64,000 nt of DNA from Sulfuricaulis sp049587675 (GTDB lineage: Bacteria > Pseudomonadota > Gammaproteobacteria > Acidiferrobacterales > Sulfurifustaceae): the NCBI RefSeq assembly GCF_049587675.1, contig NZ_JBAVEJ010000057.1, positions 3,154-67,153 of the forward strand, given 5' to 3'. This document shows, in pieces, positions 16,066 to 25,480 of the stretch (its first letter is position 1; each line of letters opens with the position of its first letter). A program made the position numbers and the translations under genes. The notes under the pieces were generated by a model. It ran no database searches and was not told where the DNA came from. It was given only the letters and a program-made list of their open reading frames with translations.

Positions 16066-16491
16066 CTACTTCGCGGCACGCATTCGCACGATGACATCCA
16101 CTCCTTCAAGCTGAGCGCCATTCGGCAGCGGCGGCAATCCGCTGACATGTATCTGCTCGGCGCTGATGTCCGTCAGCTCGCCGGTGGCAACATCGAAAAA
16201 ATGGTGGTGAGGTGCCGTGTTCGGATCATAAAAAATGCGGGTCGGGTCGGCGATTACTTCTCTGACCACCCCTTTGTCCGCCAGCAGCCCGAGCGTGTTA
16301 TACACCGTCGCCTTGGAAACACGGCGGTTATCCGCATTCACCAGCCGATAAACATCCTCGGCGGAAAGATGGGTGCAATAAGTAAACAAGACACGCGCAA
16401 TTAATACCCTCTGAGCTGTAGGGTGAATACCATGATTGCGCAGCAGCGCAACAACATCTGTATCGGACATAACTTTCGGTAAAGGATCCAT
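16066..16491 (-). CDS. Fur-family regulator, Irr-like
   Basis: A 141-residue Fur-superfamily protein. The N-terminal winged helix includes 'GIHPTAQRVLIARVLF' and 'RVSKATVYNTLGLLADKGVV', and the dimerisation domain contains APHHHFFD. The C-terminal Cys-x2-Cys structural zinc pairs of Fur, Zur and PerR are absent, and a His-rich triplet is present, as in Irr proteins, which respond to haem and iron status. The start could be ATG 16491 or, seven codons later, ATG 16470. A motif matching the Irr operator touches the longer start, consistent with autoregulation. Confidence 0.82.
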   Translation of the reverse strand: MDPLPKVMSDTDVVALLRNHGIHPTAQRVLIARVLFTYCTHLSAEDVYRLVNADNRRVSKATVYNTLGLLADKGVVREVIADPTRIFYDPNTAPHHHFFDVATGELTDISAEQIHVSGLPPLPNGAQLEGVDVIVRMRAAK

Positions 16492-16507
16492 TTAGAATGA
16501 TTTTAAA
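16491..16507. promoter_or_regulatory. ICE-like Irr operator
   Basis: TTTAGAATGATTTTAAA matches the Irr box described for alphaproteobacteria (TTTAGAA-N3-TTCTAAA) at 13 of 14 specified positions. It sits at the 5' edge of the Irr-like gene, in an AT-rich promoter-like stretch, and is a plausible site for self-repression. Confidence 0.5.
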
Positions 16508-16904
16508 ATAGACACTCCATAAAGTCTAATGTTCGCCTTAGAGAAGCTCCAACATAATACGAGAGCAAGGTCATAAATGACTTCATTTTTTTCTGGAATC
16601 CGAGTATCGCGGCTCAATGAGGAGCATACCGTCTGTCGGTCATTACTTACCAATCGTCCCCCCATAGAATTTTGAATTATTCATCGAATATCGTAAATAT
16701 CCATAATGGTGACATATTGCGGCAATTGCAGAGTTTCTAACCGCAATTAAACTTAATTCATATGTAATACGTAAATACTCATATTCACCTTGAATTAAAG
16801 CTGAAATGATTAGGACCATGCATTATCGTTATCGAATTTCCGTCGGCTCCTCAAAAATGGCATGTCCTTTTATCTGCCAATTAATGCCGTTCGTCGTTAC
16901 AGAC
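16508..16904. other. AT-rich divergent intergenic region between the Irr-like gene and the minor-pilin operon
   Basis: About 400 bases, clearly more AT-rich than its surroundings. It must hold the leftward promoter of the Fur-family gene and the rightward promoter of the pilin operon. The minor-pilin reading frame is open upstream to 16806, so part of this could be coding if an earlier start is used. No other gene is seen. Confidence 0.45.
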
Positions 16905-17489
16905 ATGCCGCTCATTAAACCGTTAGTCGGTAAAAATATACCGTCTGTCTGCAATAAAGGGTTTACCCTCGTTGAATTGATAATTGTGCTGACCATTGCG
17001 GGTGTTCTCGCGACTCTTGCTGCCCCAAGCATACAGAAATTTGTCGCTAGCAACCGACTTGCCACACAGGTAAACGATCTGCTGGCTGACATCAGTACGA
17101 CAAGAAGCGTAGCCATTAAACGCAATACGAATGCGGGGATCTGCGCCTCGACCACCGGTACCAGTTGCACCGCTGGCGGGAACTGGGCGAACGGCTGGCT
17201 CGTTTACTACGTTTGCCCGGCAACCGACTCGACCTGCACCGTGGGCACGAAAGTCACAGTCAAGACACATGAAGCCCTGACGGGGAGCAATACACTGGCG
17301 GCGATACGAACGGATGTCAGCACCAATACGGACTCTTCCGTCGACACAGTGACTTACAGCAAAAGCGGCGCCTTTTCCTCCCAGGCATATACATACAAAT
17401 TCTCGCTATGCGATTCGAAACAACACCAGTCTCGGATTGCCGACATTACGGTTGTCGGCCAGACATCCATATCCAGCGGAACATGCTGA
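16905..17489 (+). CDS. fimT: Type IV pilus minor pilin FimT/FimU (GspH family)
   Basis: A minor pseudopilin. The prepilin peptidase site is CNKG^FTLVELIIVLTIAGVLATLAAP, with Glu5 of the mature protein present, followed by the GspH-type body (SNRLATQVNDLLADISTTRSVAIKRN). The start is uncertain: I use ATG 16905, giving a leader of about 19 residues, but the frame is open from 16806. Cysteines are present in the body (CAS, SCTAGG, CPAT, STC), probably paired. It heads a pil operon of five overlapping or closely spaced genes, matching fimU-pilV-pilW-pilX-pilY1 of pseudomonads. These proteins prime pilus assembly. Confidence 0.85.
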   Translation: MPLIKPLVGKNIPSVCNKGFTLVELIIVLTIAGVLATLAAPSIQKFVASNRLATQVNDLLADISTTRSVAIKRNTNAGICASTTGTSCTAGGNWANGWLVYYVCPATDSTCTVGTKVTVKTHEALTGSNTLAAIRTDVSTNTDSSVDTVTYSKSGAFSSQAYTYKFSLCDSKQHQSRIADITVVGQTSISSGTC

Positions 17490-17992
17490 AGATTACCGCC
17501 ATGACACTGATGAAAACTGCCTGCGGAGTTAAAAACAACACCCAGAGTCGGGGCTTTTCCCTGGTCGAAGTCCTGGTGGCGCTACTCGTTTTGTCCATAG
17601 GGCTACTGGGGCTTGCGGCGTTGCAAACAACATCCATGCAATACAACACCGGATCCTACTTCCGCACCCAGGCTACTTTTCTAGCCTATGACATCATCGA
17701 CCGCATGCGCGCTAACAGTACTGCGATTGTCGACTCGGACGGCAATGGCTATGACCAACCAACATCAAGCGCAGTAACTTATACCGTCAATTGCGATACA
17801 TCCAGTTGCACAAGTGCCGAACTGGCGAATTACGATGTCAAAAAATGGTATGACAGAGCCGTCGCCACGCTTCCTAACGCTACTACGACTCCGCCGACGA
17901 TCAATATAAGTTCTACCAAGAGTGTAACGATCACTATTCGCTGGTTGGAACGCGATTTGTCGATGAGTCAAACCTGGGTGGTGCAATTATGA
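17483..17992 (+). CDS. pilV: Type IV pilus minor pilin PilV
   Basis: The prepilin cleavage site SRG^FSLVEVLVALLVLSIGLLGLAALQTTSMQ is typical of PilV. The body contains 'FLAYDIIDRMRANS', a signature seen in this family. ATG 17483 overlaps the fimT stop by seven bases; ATG 17501 or 17510 in the same frame would give shorter leaders and are possible. The stop overlaps pilW (ATGA). It forms part of the minor-pilin tip complex. Confidence 0.87.
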   Translation: MLKITAMTLMKTACGVKNNTQSRGFSLVEVLVALLVLSIGLLGLAALQTTSMQYNTGSYFRTQATFLAYDIIDRMRANSTAIVDSDGNGYDQPTSSAVTYTVNCDTSSCTSAELANYDVKKWYDRAVATLPNATTTPPTINISSTKSVTITIRWLERDLSMSQTWVVQL

Positions 17993-19068
17993 AATCGTTT
18001 CGTCAGCACATGACGGAAAATAGGGGCTTCAGTCTGGTGGAGCTGATGGTGGCGCTCACTATCGGATTGATCATCCTGTCCGCCGTATCCATGCTGTTTG
18101 TCGGCAGCAAAAAAACTTATACAGCGCAGGATAGCCTGGCGCGGCTACAGGAAAATGCACGCTTTGCCATGCAGTTCCTGACCAAGGACCTGCGGCTGGC
18201 GGGATATTATGGCTGCATTAGCGATATTGCCCCGGATTCCGTCTACAGCACGCTGAATAACAGCACTGATTTTGCTTACAACGCACAGGTCCCCTTGGAA
18301 GGCCTGAATCACGGGACCGGAACATGGTACCCATCGGCATCGACCACACTGCCCTCGGGTATCGTTTCCGGCACCGACGCTATTACGATTCGCGTCGCCG
18401 ATGCCGGCAGCTCGATTTTTCTCACCAATGAAATGTCGAACAAAACCGATGGGCTCACTGTCAACTCCGTCAGTGATATCAGCAGTGGCGACATTATCAT
18501 GGTATCGGATTGCGCAAGCACCGACATCATGAATGTGACGGGTTTCAGCGGCCTGCAGATCTTGCATGCGCCGGGTTCTGGAAATCCGAGCAACTCCACC
18601 CAGACGTTGAGCAAGGTCTACAGCCCTTCCACGGGTCCGGGCGGAACAAGGGTCATGAAATTCTGGACCCGCCGGTATTTCATCGGGACTGGTGCCAGCG
18701 GTAACCCGGCGCTGTTCCGACAGGATAACAATGGCACAGCTGTCGAGCTGGTAGATGGCATTGAAAATATGAGAATCCAGTACGGTGAGTACACCGCCAG
18801 CCCGTCGGATGCAAACCGGTCGAATTGGGTGCCTAGTGTCTACAGAAACGCTTCCGCTGTCAGCGACTGGACAAAGGTGGTGAGCGTGCGTATCGGCATA
18901 CTCGCCAGGACGCTCAGCGACTCCGCCACTGGCAGAGCGAAAGAAACCGACATTGACACCGGTAACTATGACATAGACGGGGACGGTAACGTCGACCTCA
19001 GCAATCCCGGGGACCATTTCAAACGCCGCATATTCCAATACGTCGTACAGTTGAGAAACGCATTATGA
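17989..19068 (+). CDS. pilW: Type IV pilus minor pilin PilW
   Basis: A 359-residue protein with the prepilin site ENRG^FSLVELMVALTIGLIILSAVSMLF. The PilW body includes 'RLQENARFAMQFLTKDLRLAGYYGC' and a C-terminal part with 'VVSVRIGILAR'. It is overlapped at both ends by ATGA junctions (pilV and pilX), so translation is coupled. The length fits the family. Confidence 0.9.
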   Translation: MKSFRQHMTENRGFSLVELMVALTIGLIILSAVSMLFVGSKKTYTAQDSLARLQENARFAMQFLTKDLRLAGYYGCISDIAPDSVYSTLNNSTDFAYNAQVPLEGLNHGTGTWYPSASTTLPSGIVSGTDAITIRVADAGSSIFLTNEMSNKTDGLTVNSVSDISSGDIIMVSDCASTDIMNVTGFSGLQILHAPGSGNPSNSTQTLSKVYSPSTGPGGTRVMKFWTRRYFIGTGASGNPALFRQDNNGTAVELVDGIENMRIQYGEYTASPSDANRSNWVPSVYRNASAVSDWTKVVSVRIGILARTLSDSATGRAKETDIDTGNYDIDGDGNVDLSNPGDHFKRRIFQYVVQLRNAL

Positions 19069-19535
19069 AACGCCGGCCTTGTCATTTACCAAAACCTTCT
19101 TCGGCCGCCTGTCATCGCCAACGCGGCACCGCGCTTATCATGAGCCTGGTGATTCTGATGATCCTTACCATCCTCGGCATCACGGCCATGAGCACTGCCT
19201 CGCTGGAGGAAAAAATGTCCGGCAACACACAAGAGGGTACGCGCGCATTCGAGGTGGCGGAATCCGGCTTGAATCAGGCCCTGAGCACCCCTGGCAGCCT
19301 CGACCTGAACAGTACTCCCAGCACTCCGCCGCTTGTTTTCCCCTACACCACCATGAATGCCAGCGCCTCGGTTAGCACGCTATTCGTCCAGAATTCACCG
19401 CCGAGACGCGGCTCCGGATACGGTAACACCGTTGAGGCGGCCAATTTCGATCAAGCCAGCACCGGAACCACCGGCGTTGGCGCCAAAGCTGTCATCCACC
19501 AGGGAGTGGCCCAAATAGTACCCAAATCTAATTGA
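19065..19535 (+). CDS. pilX: Type IV pilus minor pilin PilX
   Basis: A 156-residue protein beginning with a short basic leader, then RQRGTALIMSLVILMILTILGIT, the PilX pattern in which the residue after the cleavage glycine is not Phe and Glu5 is absent. 'AMSTASLEEKMSGNTQEGTRAFEVAESGLN' is the family's signature helix. It overlaps pilW by four bases, and pilY1 begins 13 bases downstream. Confidence 0.88.
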   Translation: MKRRPCHLPKPSSAACHRQRGTALIMSLVILMILTILGITAMSTASLEEKMSGNTQEGTRAFEVAESGLNQALSTPGSLDLNSTPSTPPLVFPYTTMNASASVSTLFVQNSPPRRGSGYGNTVEAANFDQASTGTTGVGAKAVIHQGVAQIVPKSN

Positions 19536-19548
19536 GCAGGTGAGCAAT

Positions 19549-22500
19549 ATGAATATTCTCCAAAAACTCTCTAATCGGCTGATATATGTTTTATCCGTTA
19601 TCGCCCTGATCGTTGTTCCGGGCCTCGCGCCGGTCAACGCCAAGGACACGGATATCTATCTGCTGGCCCCGTCCACCACCACGGACGATAAGCCGAACGT
19701 GATGATCATTCTCGACAACTCGGGCAGTATGACCGATGTTCTCAGCGGTCCTCCGGAATATGATCCTACCGTTGATTATTGCACCGCCGATCTCGATACC
19801 CTTTATCCTGATATCACCACTCCCAATGCCGGCAAACCCAGCCCCTGCGCCAGCAGCACGCGCATCTACTGGTCGTTCAACAACAACCCACCGCCTTCTA
19901 ACACCACGCAGTGGTTTGATTCGTCCAAAAATAATTGCCTGGCCTCTCGTAATCCCTCCGCGGCCCTGAGTACCGCCGGCAAGTATGCCGGAACGAAAAT
20001 TGCGGGTTGGAGAAGCGGCAGCGGCAACGGCTGGAAAACACTGAACGGCAAGGACAATAGTACTATTACATACGTGGACTGCCAGCAGGATGGCACCACA
20101 AACGGTCAAGCCGCGGGGGATAATACGTTTCCGAGATGCTCGGGTTCATCAGGAGGCTGCTCTAATACCGTCGCCTACACCTCCACGTCAAGCCAGGCCT
20201 TCAGCTGGACAGGCTTCAATCCCACCAGTGGTGGTAAATCCGTCAGCTCACCGACGCTCTACAACGCGAACTACATGAACTATCGGAATAATACCTATCT
20301 CTATAAGAATCTAACGCGCATGGATGTGTCCAAGGCGGCGGTGAGAAGCCTGATTGATACGTACACGACCGTGCGTTTCGGTCTGATGGTCTTTAATGAT
20401 AATAATTCAACCCCGAACGGCGGGCGGGTGCTGATGCGGATCGCCAACATGGACAGCGCGCGCCGCACCGCCATGAAGAATATTGTCAACAGCATCGATG
20501 CGGAAACCAACACCCCGCTGGCCGAAACCTTGTGGGAGGCCTACCGTTATTTCAGTGGGCAGACTGCCACTTACGGCAATCCCACGACGGAGACACCCCA
20601 CCAGGATTCCTGCGCGCAGAATGTATCGAACAGTGCCTGCAACAACGGCGGTTACTACGACGCCATTGCTGCGGGAAACTCTGCCTACAACGACGGCACC
20701 TATATCTCTCCGTTCACGTACGGCTGTCAGAAGGCATTCATCATCTATGTCACGGACGGCGATCCGACCAGCGACACGGCGGCCAACAGCAATATCGCCA
20801 CTCTGACGGGATCGAGCTGCGACGGCACAAGCTGCCTGGATGACATGGCCGGGTATATGCACACCCATGATATCTACACCGGCCTGCCGGATCCGCAGAC
20901 TGTCACCACCTACACCGTCCCGCTCGGCGACGGCATTTCAGCTTCCGGTCTGCAACTACTGCAAGATGCAGCATCGAAAGGCGGTGGATTGTCTTTGACG
21001 GCCGTAGACGGAAACGAGCTGACGATCGCGCTTCAAACAGTACTCAACAAAATCCTCGAGACCACCACGTCGTTTTCCGCGCCCAGCTTGTCGGTCAATG
21101 CATTCAACCGGCTGTACAATCGCGACGACATTTATTTCGCCTTGTTCAATCCCTCTTCTACCCAGGCGTGGGACGGCAATCTCAAGAAGTTCAAGCTGTG
21201 CAATGGCACGGAAACCCCCGCGTGCACGTTCGGAGAGATCATTGACGTGAATAATGTTGCTGCCATTAACACGACAATTGACCCGACCACCGGCAAGGTG
21301 CCCAATAAAATCAAAGACACCGCAAGAAGTTATTGGAGCGCGGTCGATGACGGATCGAACGTCAAATTGGGCGGCGCGGGCGCAAAAATTACGGACGACG
21401 CCAAGGTACCGCGCACTCTCTATACCTACCGCGGTTCCTATAGTGGACTGTCTTCCACGGCGCCAGCAACACCCGTTTCCGTCGTGGCCACCTCGGGCAA
21501 TACTGTCTACGATGCAGCGGTATCCGACCCCACGATCCTGGGGCTGCCGTCAACGGCAAGCAGCGCCGAGGTTGCTCAGTTGGTCAACTGGATGCGTGGC
21601 CAAGATGCCTATGACGAGGATACCAACAGCAACACCACGGAAACCCGGCCATGGAACTTTGCCGACCCCTTGCACAGCCGCCCAGTGGCGTTCACCTATG
21701 GGTGCGTTGGCAGCGGTCCATGCACCGCCAGTTCCACCCCCGTCATCAAGCTGTTCATCGGCACCAACGATGGCATGGTGCGCATCATCAATAACAGCAC
21801 TGGCGAGGAAGAATGGGCCTTCATCCCGGACGAGATGCTGAACAAGCAATACGCCCTGTCGCAGAACGACAACGGCGATCACATTTACGGACTGGATGAT
21901 TCGCCGGCCTTCCTGGTGAATGACGTCAACAATGACGGCATCATCGATCCTGCGACCGACAAGGTATACATGTACATCGGCATGCGCCGTGGTGGCCGCA
22001 ACATTTATGCCTTCGATGTCACGCCGCCTGCGAAACTGACGACACAAACTCAGACAGTCACACCCAAGCTGATGTGGGTCATTAAAGGCGGTACCGGCGA
22101 CTTTGCGAAACTGGGCCAGACCTGGTCACGCCCCAAGATCGCGCGCATCCGTGCACAATGCAATCCGAGCTCCGTTTGCGACGATGGCAATCCAAGTACG
22201 AATGACAGCAGGTCGAGAATGGTATTGATCATCGGTGGCGGTTATGACACCAACCAGGACAGCGGGATCCCGTCGGGCCCGGACACGATGGGCAACGCCA
22301 TTTACATCGTCGATCCGTTTACCGGGCAGCGGATATGGTGGGCCAGCACTGATGCCAGCTCTTCGCTACCGTTGGCCAAGATGAACTACAGCATACCGTC
22401 GGAAGTGACTGCCGTGGACACGGACGGCGATAAGTCGGTTGACCGTCTGTATGTCGGCGACACCGGCGGGCAACTCTGGCGCATTGATCTCGGAGACCAG

Positions 22501-23364
22501 ATCGGTGACGGCACTGGCGGCGGATCCAACGGATATGTATTTGCCGACATCGGTTGCGACAGCACCAGCTCGACACGGCGGGTCCACGACGCCACCGGCG
22601 ACTGCCCGGTCAGCACCACCAAGCAGGGCCTGCGCAAGCTCTTCTATCCGCCGGACGTGGCACCGGTCAAGGACGCGATTTATTCGAGCAGCGAGAACTA
22701 TGATCTTGTGACCATCGGCTCGGGCGATCGCGAGGACCCGCTGGACTTGCTGACCTCGAATCCCACCGCGGATTACCCGGTCCATAACCGGATCTATGCC
22801 TTCCGGGATTACAACTACGTGACGGGTATCCCGGCGACAATACCCACGACCCCGCTCTCGGAATTCGAGATGTACGACGCGACAGCTAATTTACTGGCTT
22901 CGAGTGATCCAACGATAAAACAGGCCGCAATCGATGACATTAAAGTCAGCAAGGGCTGGTACATCAACCTTGTCGAACCCAGCGCGGTCACGCTGTTGAA
23001 CGGCCTGAGTTCCACATGGGCTGGGGAAAAAGTCTTGGCCAAGACGCTGGTGTTCGGCGGGGTGCTTTATGCCACCACGTTCGTGCCGGCGAACCAATCC
23101 ACCCTGGCGTCTGCCTGCAACGCCAACGAAGGCGATGCCCGTGCCTACGCGCTCAACTACCTGACCGGCGAGGGTGTTTACGACCAGAATAATGATGGCT
23201 CGGTCGACAGGTTCAACACTATCGGCGGCGGTATCCCGTCCGAAGTCGTCATCGTTATCCGCGACGGCGGCGTTACCGGTCTGGTGGGCACCAGCGGTGG
23301 CGCGGCGGGCATCGATGTCGGCGGCGGTCTGCCGCGATACAAGACATACTGGTACGACGAATAG
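19549..23364 (+). CDS. pilY1: Type IV pilus tip adhesin/assembly factor PilY1
   Basis: A protein of about 1,270 residues. ATG 19549 is preferred over GTG 19540 because AGGTGA lies at the right distance. A signal peptide ends near PVNAKDTD. A von Willebrand A-like domain with a MIDAS-type DNSGS (residues 56-60) follows, then from about residue 690 the PilY1 beta-propeller ('RPWNFADPLHSRPVAFTYG', 'KLFIGTNDGMVRIINNSTGEE'). It carries calcium-loop-like acidic segments (DVNNDGIIDPATD and DTDGDKSVDRLYVGD). In pseudomonads PilY1 sits at the pilus tip, controls extension and retraction, and feeds surface sensing. A terminator follows before pilE. Confidence 0.9.
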   Translation: MNILQKLSNRLIYVLSVIALIVVPGLAPVNAKDTDIYLLAPSTTTDDKPNVMIILDNSGSMTDVLSGPPEYDPTVDYCTADLDTLYPDITTPNAGKPSPCASSTRIYWSFNNNPPPSNTTQWFDSSKNNCLASRNPSAALSTAGKYAGTKIAGWRSGSGNGWKTLNGKDNSTITYVDCQQDGTTNGQAAGDNTFPRCSGSSGGCSNTVAYTSTSSQAFSWTGFNPTSGGKSVSSPTLYNANYMNYRNNTYLYKNLTRMDVSKAAVRSLIDTYTTVRFGLMVFNDNNSTPNGGRVLMRIANMDSARRTAMKNIVNSIDAETNTPLAETLWEAYRYFSGQTATYGNPTTETPHQDSCAQNVSNSACNNGGYYDAIAAGNSAYNDGTYISPFTYGCQKAFIIYVTDGDPTSDTAANSNIATLTGSSCDGTSCLDDMAGYMHTHDIYTGLPDPQTVTTYTVPLGDGISASGLQLLQDAASKGGGLSLTAVDGNELTIALQTVLNKILETTTSFSAPSLSVNAFNRLYNRDDIYFALFNPSSTQAWDGNLKKFKLCNGTETPACTFGEIIDVNNVAAINTTIDPTTGKVPNKIKDTARSYWSAVDDGSNVKLGGAGAKITDDAKVPRTLYTYRGSYSGLSSTAPATPVSVVATSGNTVYDAAVSDPTILGLPSTASSAEVAQLVNWMRGQDAYDEDTNSNTTETRPWNFADPLHSRPVAFTYGCVGSGPCTASSTPVIKLFIGTNDGMVRIINNSTGEEEWAFIPDEMLNKQYALSQNDNGDHIYGLDDSPAFLVNDVNNDGIIDPATDKVYMYIGMRRGGRNIYAFDVTPPAKLTTQTQTVTPKLMWVIKGGTGDFAKLGQTWSRPKIARIRAQCNPSSVCDDGNPSTNDSRSRMVLIIGGGYDTNQDSGIPSGPDTMGNAIYIVDPFTGQRIWWASTDASSSLPLAKMNYSIPSEVTAVDTDGDKSVDRLYVGDTGGQLWRIDLGDQIGDGTGGGSNGYVFADIGCDSTSSTRRVHDATGDCPVSTTKQGLRKLFYPPDVAPVKDAIYSSSENYDLVTIGSGDREDPLDLLTSNPTADYPVHNRIYAFRDYNYVTGIPATIPTTPLSEFEMYDATANLLASSDPTIKQAAIDDIKVSKGWYINLVEPSAVTLLNGLSSTWAGEKVLAKTLVFGGVLYATTFVPANQSTLASACNANEGDARAYALNYLTGEGVYDQNNDGSVDRFNTIGGGIPSEVVIVIRDGGVTGLVGTSGGAAGIDVGGGLPRYKTYWYDE

Positions 23365-23384
23365 CTAACATTAGTCGCAGCAAC

Positions 23385-23419
23385 AGCCCCCTCTTCCGTG
23401 CGGAGGAGGGGGCTTTTTC
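23385..23419 (+). terminator. Rho-independent terminator after pilY1
   Basis: AGCCCCCTC (23385-23393) pairs with GAGGGGGCT (23406-23414), followed by TTTTC. It separates pilE from the rest of the operon, allowing partial read-through or separate expression. Confidence 0.85.
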
Positions 23420-23448
23420 AAAGACAAATCTGCGCGGAGCACATCGGT

Positions 23449-24012
23449 ATGAAACAAATTAGATTTTCTGGTTTTACCCTGATCGAGCTGATGATTGTGG
23501 TAGTGATTATCGGCGTGCTCGCGGCTATCGCCTACCCTAGCTACACCAAATACACAGTCCAGTCGCGCCGCTCGGATGCACAGATCGCTCTTACGCAGGC
23601 GGCCGCACTGCAGGAGAGATTCTATTCAGACTGCGGCCATTACGCACAGATACCGCACGGGGTCAAGAACACCCGCGCTTGCGGAACCTTGGCAAATAAT
23701 TACAACGATGGAATCCTGGCCATGAACGACAATGCTTCCGCGACCATTTTTTCGCCAGGACAGCATTACGTGATTTCGATGGTGGCACCCACCTCCAGCA
23801 CCGGCATCTGTCCCATCGACAGGTGCTTTATCCTGCAAGCAACGCCGTCCACAAAAGCCAACACCGATGGGACCCTGACCGGGACCGGCCTGCAGGTGGG
23901 CAACGGAAGGCTCCGGATTGATTCGAAGGGGAACAAGAGCTGGGACAAGGCAAACAGCAATTCACCCAGCGGCACCACCGGCATGTTTGGCTCTAAATGG
24001 ACCGATAAATAA
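23449..24012 (+). CDS. pilE: Type IV pilus minor pilin PilE
   Basis: A 187-residue pilin-like protein with a short leader and cleavage site RFSG^FTLIELMIVVVIIGVLAAIAYPSY. 'SRRSDAQIALTQAAALQERFYSDCGHYA' is typical of PilE minor pilins. Four cysteines are present in the body (SDCGH, RACGT, GICP, RCFI), probably two disulfides. It lies beyond a terminator after pilY1 and converges on ispH, as in pseudomonads, where pilE also sits next to ispH. No pilY2 or fimT duplicate is present. Confidence 0.88.
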   Translation: MKQIRFSGFTLIELMIVVVIIGVLAAIAYPSYTKYTVQSRRSDAQIALTQAAALQERFYSDCGHYAQIPHGVKNTRACGTLANNYNDGILAMNDNASATIFSPGQHYVISMVAPTSSTGICPIDRCFILQATPSTKANTDGTLTGTGLQVGNGRLRIDSKGNKSWDKANSNSPSGTTGMFGSKWTDK

Positions 24013-24055
24013 TACTGTCTAGCCGCTTAGCCCCGATGGGGTTCAGACGGTATCT

Positions 24056-24979
24056 TTACGCGCGTAACGTCTTGGGGACGGGAAAAGATATTGTCTCGAT
24101 TTTTCCCTGCTGTTCCTCGACGATTTCCGCACCCCATTCGCGTAATCGCATAACCACCTGCTGCACCAGTTCTTCCGGTGCCGAAGCGCCAGCCGTCAAT
24201 CCCACCCTGTGAGCACTTTCCAGCCACTCACGGCGGATATCTTCAGGCCCGTCGATCATGTAGCCACGTATACCCTGTCCTTCCGCCACTTCGCGCAGAC
24301 GGTTGGAATTGGAGCTGTTGCGGGAGCCGACCACCAGCATTACATCGACAGATTTCGCCAAAGCCTTGACCGCGTCTTGACGATTCTGCGTGGCATAACA
24401 AATATCATCTTTCTTCGGTCCCTTTATATTCGGGAATCGCGCGCGCAGGGCATTGACGATCTTTGCGGTATCGTCCATGGAGAGGGTGGTCTGGGTGGCA
24501 TACGACAGGTTGGTATCGTCATTTACCCGCAGTTTGGCAACATCTTCAACTGTTTCGACAAGATACATTCCGCTGTCGGCCTGCCCTATCGTGCCCTCCA
24601 CCTCGGGGTGACCGGCGTGACCGATCAGGACACATTCCGTGCCGTTGTTCCGGTGGCGCGCCACCTCCATGTGAACCTTGGTCACCAGCGGACAAGTGGC
24701 ATCGAAGATTTGCAGACCCCGCCGGGTGGCTTCCTCGCGCACTGCGCGTGAGACACCGTGTGCGCTGAATATCACTGTGGCCCCCGCAGGCACCTGATCC
24801 AGCTCATCGACAAACACAGCACCCTTTGCGCGCAGATCGTCCACCACAAACCGGTTATGCACCACCTCGTGGCGCACGTAGATCGGCGCGCCGAACATTT
24901 CGAGCGCGCGTTCGACGATCTCAATAGCACGGTCAACACCGGCACAAAAACCACGGGGATTGGCTAGATAGACTTGCAC
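24056..24979 (-). CDS. ispH: 4-hydroxy-3-methylbut-2-enyl diphosphate reductase IspH
   Basis: A 307-residue protein. GTG 24979 gives the usual IspH start VQVYLANPRGFCAGVDRAIEIV, while the upstream in-frame ATG adds 19 unlikely residues. The three [4Fe-4S] cysteines are visible in GFCAGV, DATCPLV and the later CYATQNRQ, with active-site residues in VRHEVVHN and SNSNRL. It makes IPP/DMAPP in the last step of the MEP pathway, feeding ispB at 35381. It lies downstream of a small exported protein gene instead of fkpB. Confidence 0.95.
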   Translation of the reverse strand: MQVYLANPRGFCAGVDRAIEIVERALEMFGAPIYVRHEVVHNRFVVDDLRAKGAVFVDELDQVPAGATVIFSAHGVSRAVREEATRRGLQIFDATCPLVTKVHMEVARHRNNGTECVLIGHAGHPEVEGTIGQADSGMYLVETVEDVAKLRVNDDTNLSYATQTTLSMDDTAKIVNALRARFPNIKGPKKDDICYATQNRQDAVKALAKSVDVMLVVGSRNSSNSNRLREVAEGQGIRGYMIDGPEDIRREWLESAHRVGLTAGASAPEELVQQVVMRLREWGAEIVEEQQGKIETISFPVPKTLRA

Positions 24980-25040
24980 ACTGTAATGATACCTTGTTTT
25001 GGAACTGCGATCACCGGTCCCGCAATCTTGGAACAAAAAA

Positions 25041-25061
25041 ACGCCCGGGAATTCCGGGCGT
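25041..25061 (-). terminator. Terminator between the small exported protein gene and ispH
   Basis: ACGCCCGG (25041-25048) pairs with CCGGGCGT (25054-25061). Read on the minus strand it is followed by a T7 run, so it ends the leftward transcript of the gene at 25088-25339. It implies that ispH has its own promoter. Confidence 0.85.
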
Positions 25062-25087
25062 TTGTATTACATCCAAAACCAGAAGGT

Positions 25088-25339
25088 TTATTTAATTTTT
25101 GAAGGATCCATCTGGTCCTTTTGATTATCTTTCCAGCACTTGGACATGCAATCCTCATAGGCTTCTGCGCTCATGTCCTTTCTCTTGCTCTTGCACTCCT
25201 TCTGCTGGCATGCCTTCACCGACTCATACATCTTTTTGTCATTAGTCTTGGCAGAGCCCTCCGCCGCCCCGGCATAAGCGGAAAGGAACAGAAAACCGGT
25301 GGCTGCAAGAGAAACACAAACTTTGATAACAGTACGCAT
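25088..25339 (-). CDS. Small exported four-cysteine protein of unknown function
   Basis: An 83-residue product from ATG 25339, nine bases after AAGGAG; an ATG six bases earlier is too close to that site. A signal peptide (VIKVCVSLAATGFLFLSAYAGAAEG) precedes a charged, Lys-rich mature part with Cys-x4-Cys (ACQQKEC) and Cys-x3-Cys (DCMSKC) separated by 15 residues. That spacing would suit two disulfides in a helical hairpin. I do not recognise the family. It occupies the place where fkpB often sits between lspA and ispH, and has its own terminator. Confidence 0.7.
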   Translation of the reverse strand: MRTVIKVCVSLAATGFLFLSAYAGAAEGSAKTNDKKMYESVKACQQKECKSKRKDMSAEAYEDCMSKCWKDNQKDQMDPSKIK

Positions 25340-25480
25340 TGCCATGAACTCCTTGATCTTGGGAAGTTGCAATTCGAATCAGATGATACGACCCCGGCGC
25401 CACGCCGGTAGGTTATTTTCAGTCTAGTCCCGGAATGATTGTTCGCCAGCGAAAACCGCCCGGCGTCGAAAACTTGCCGC

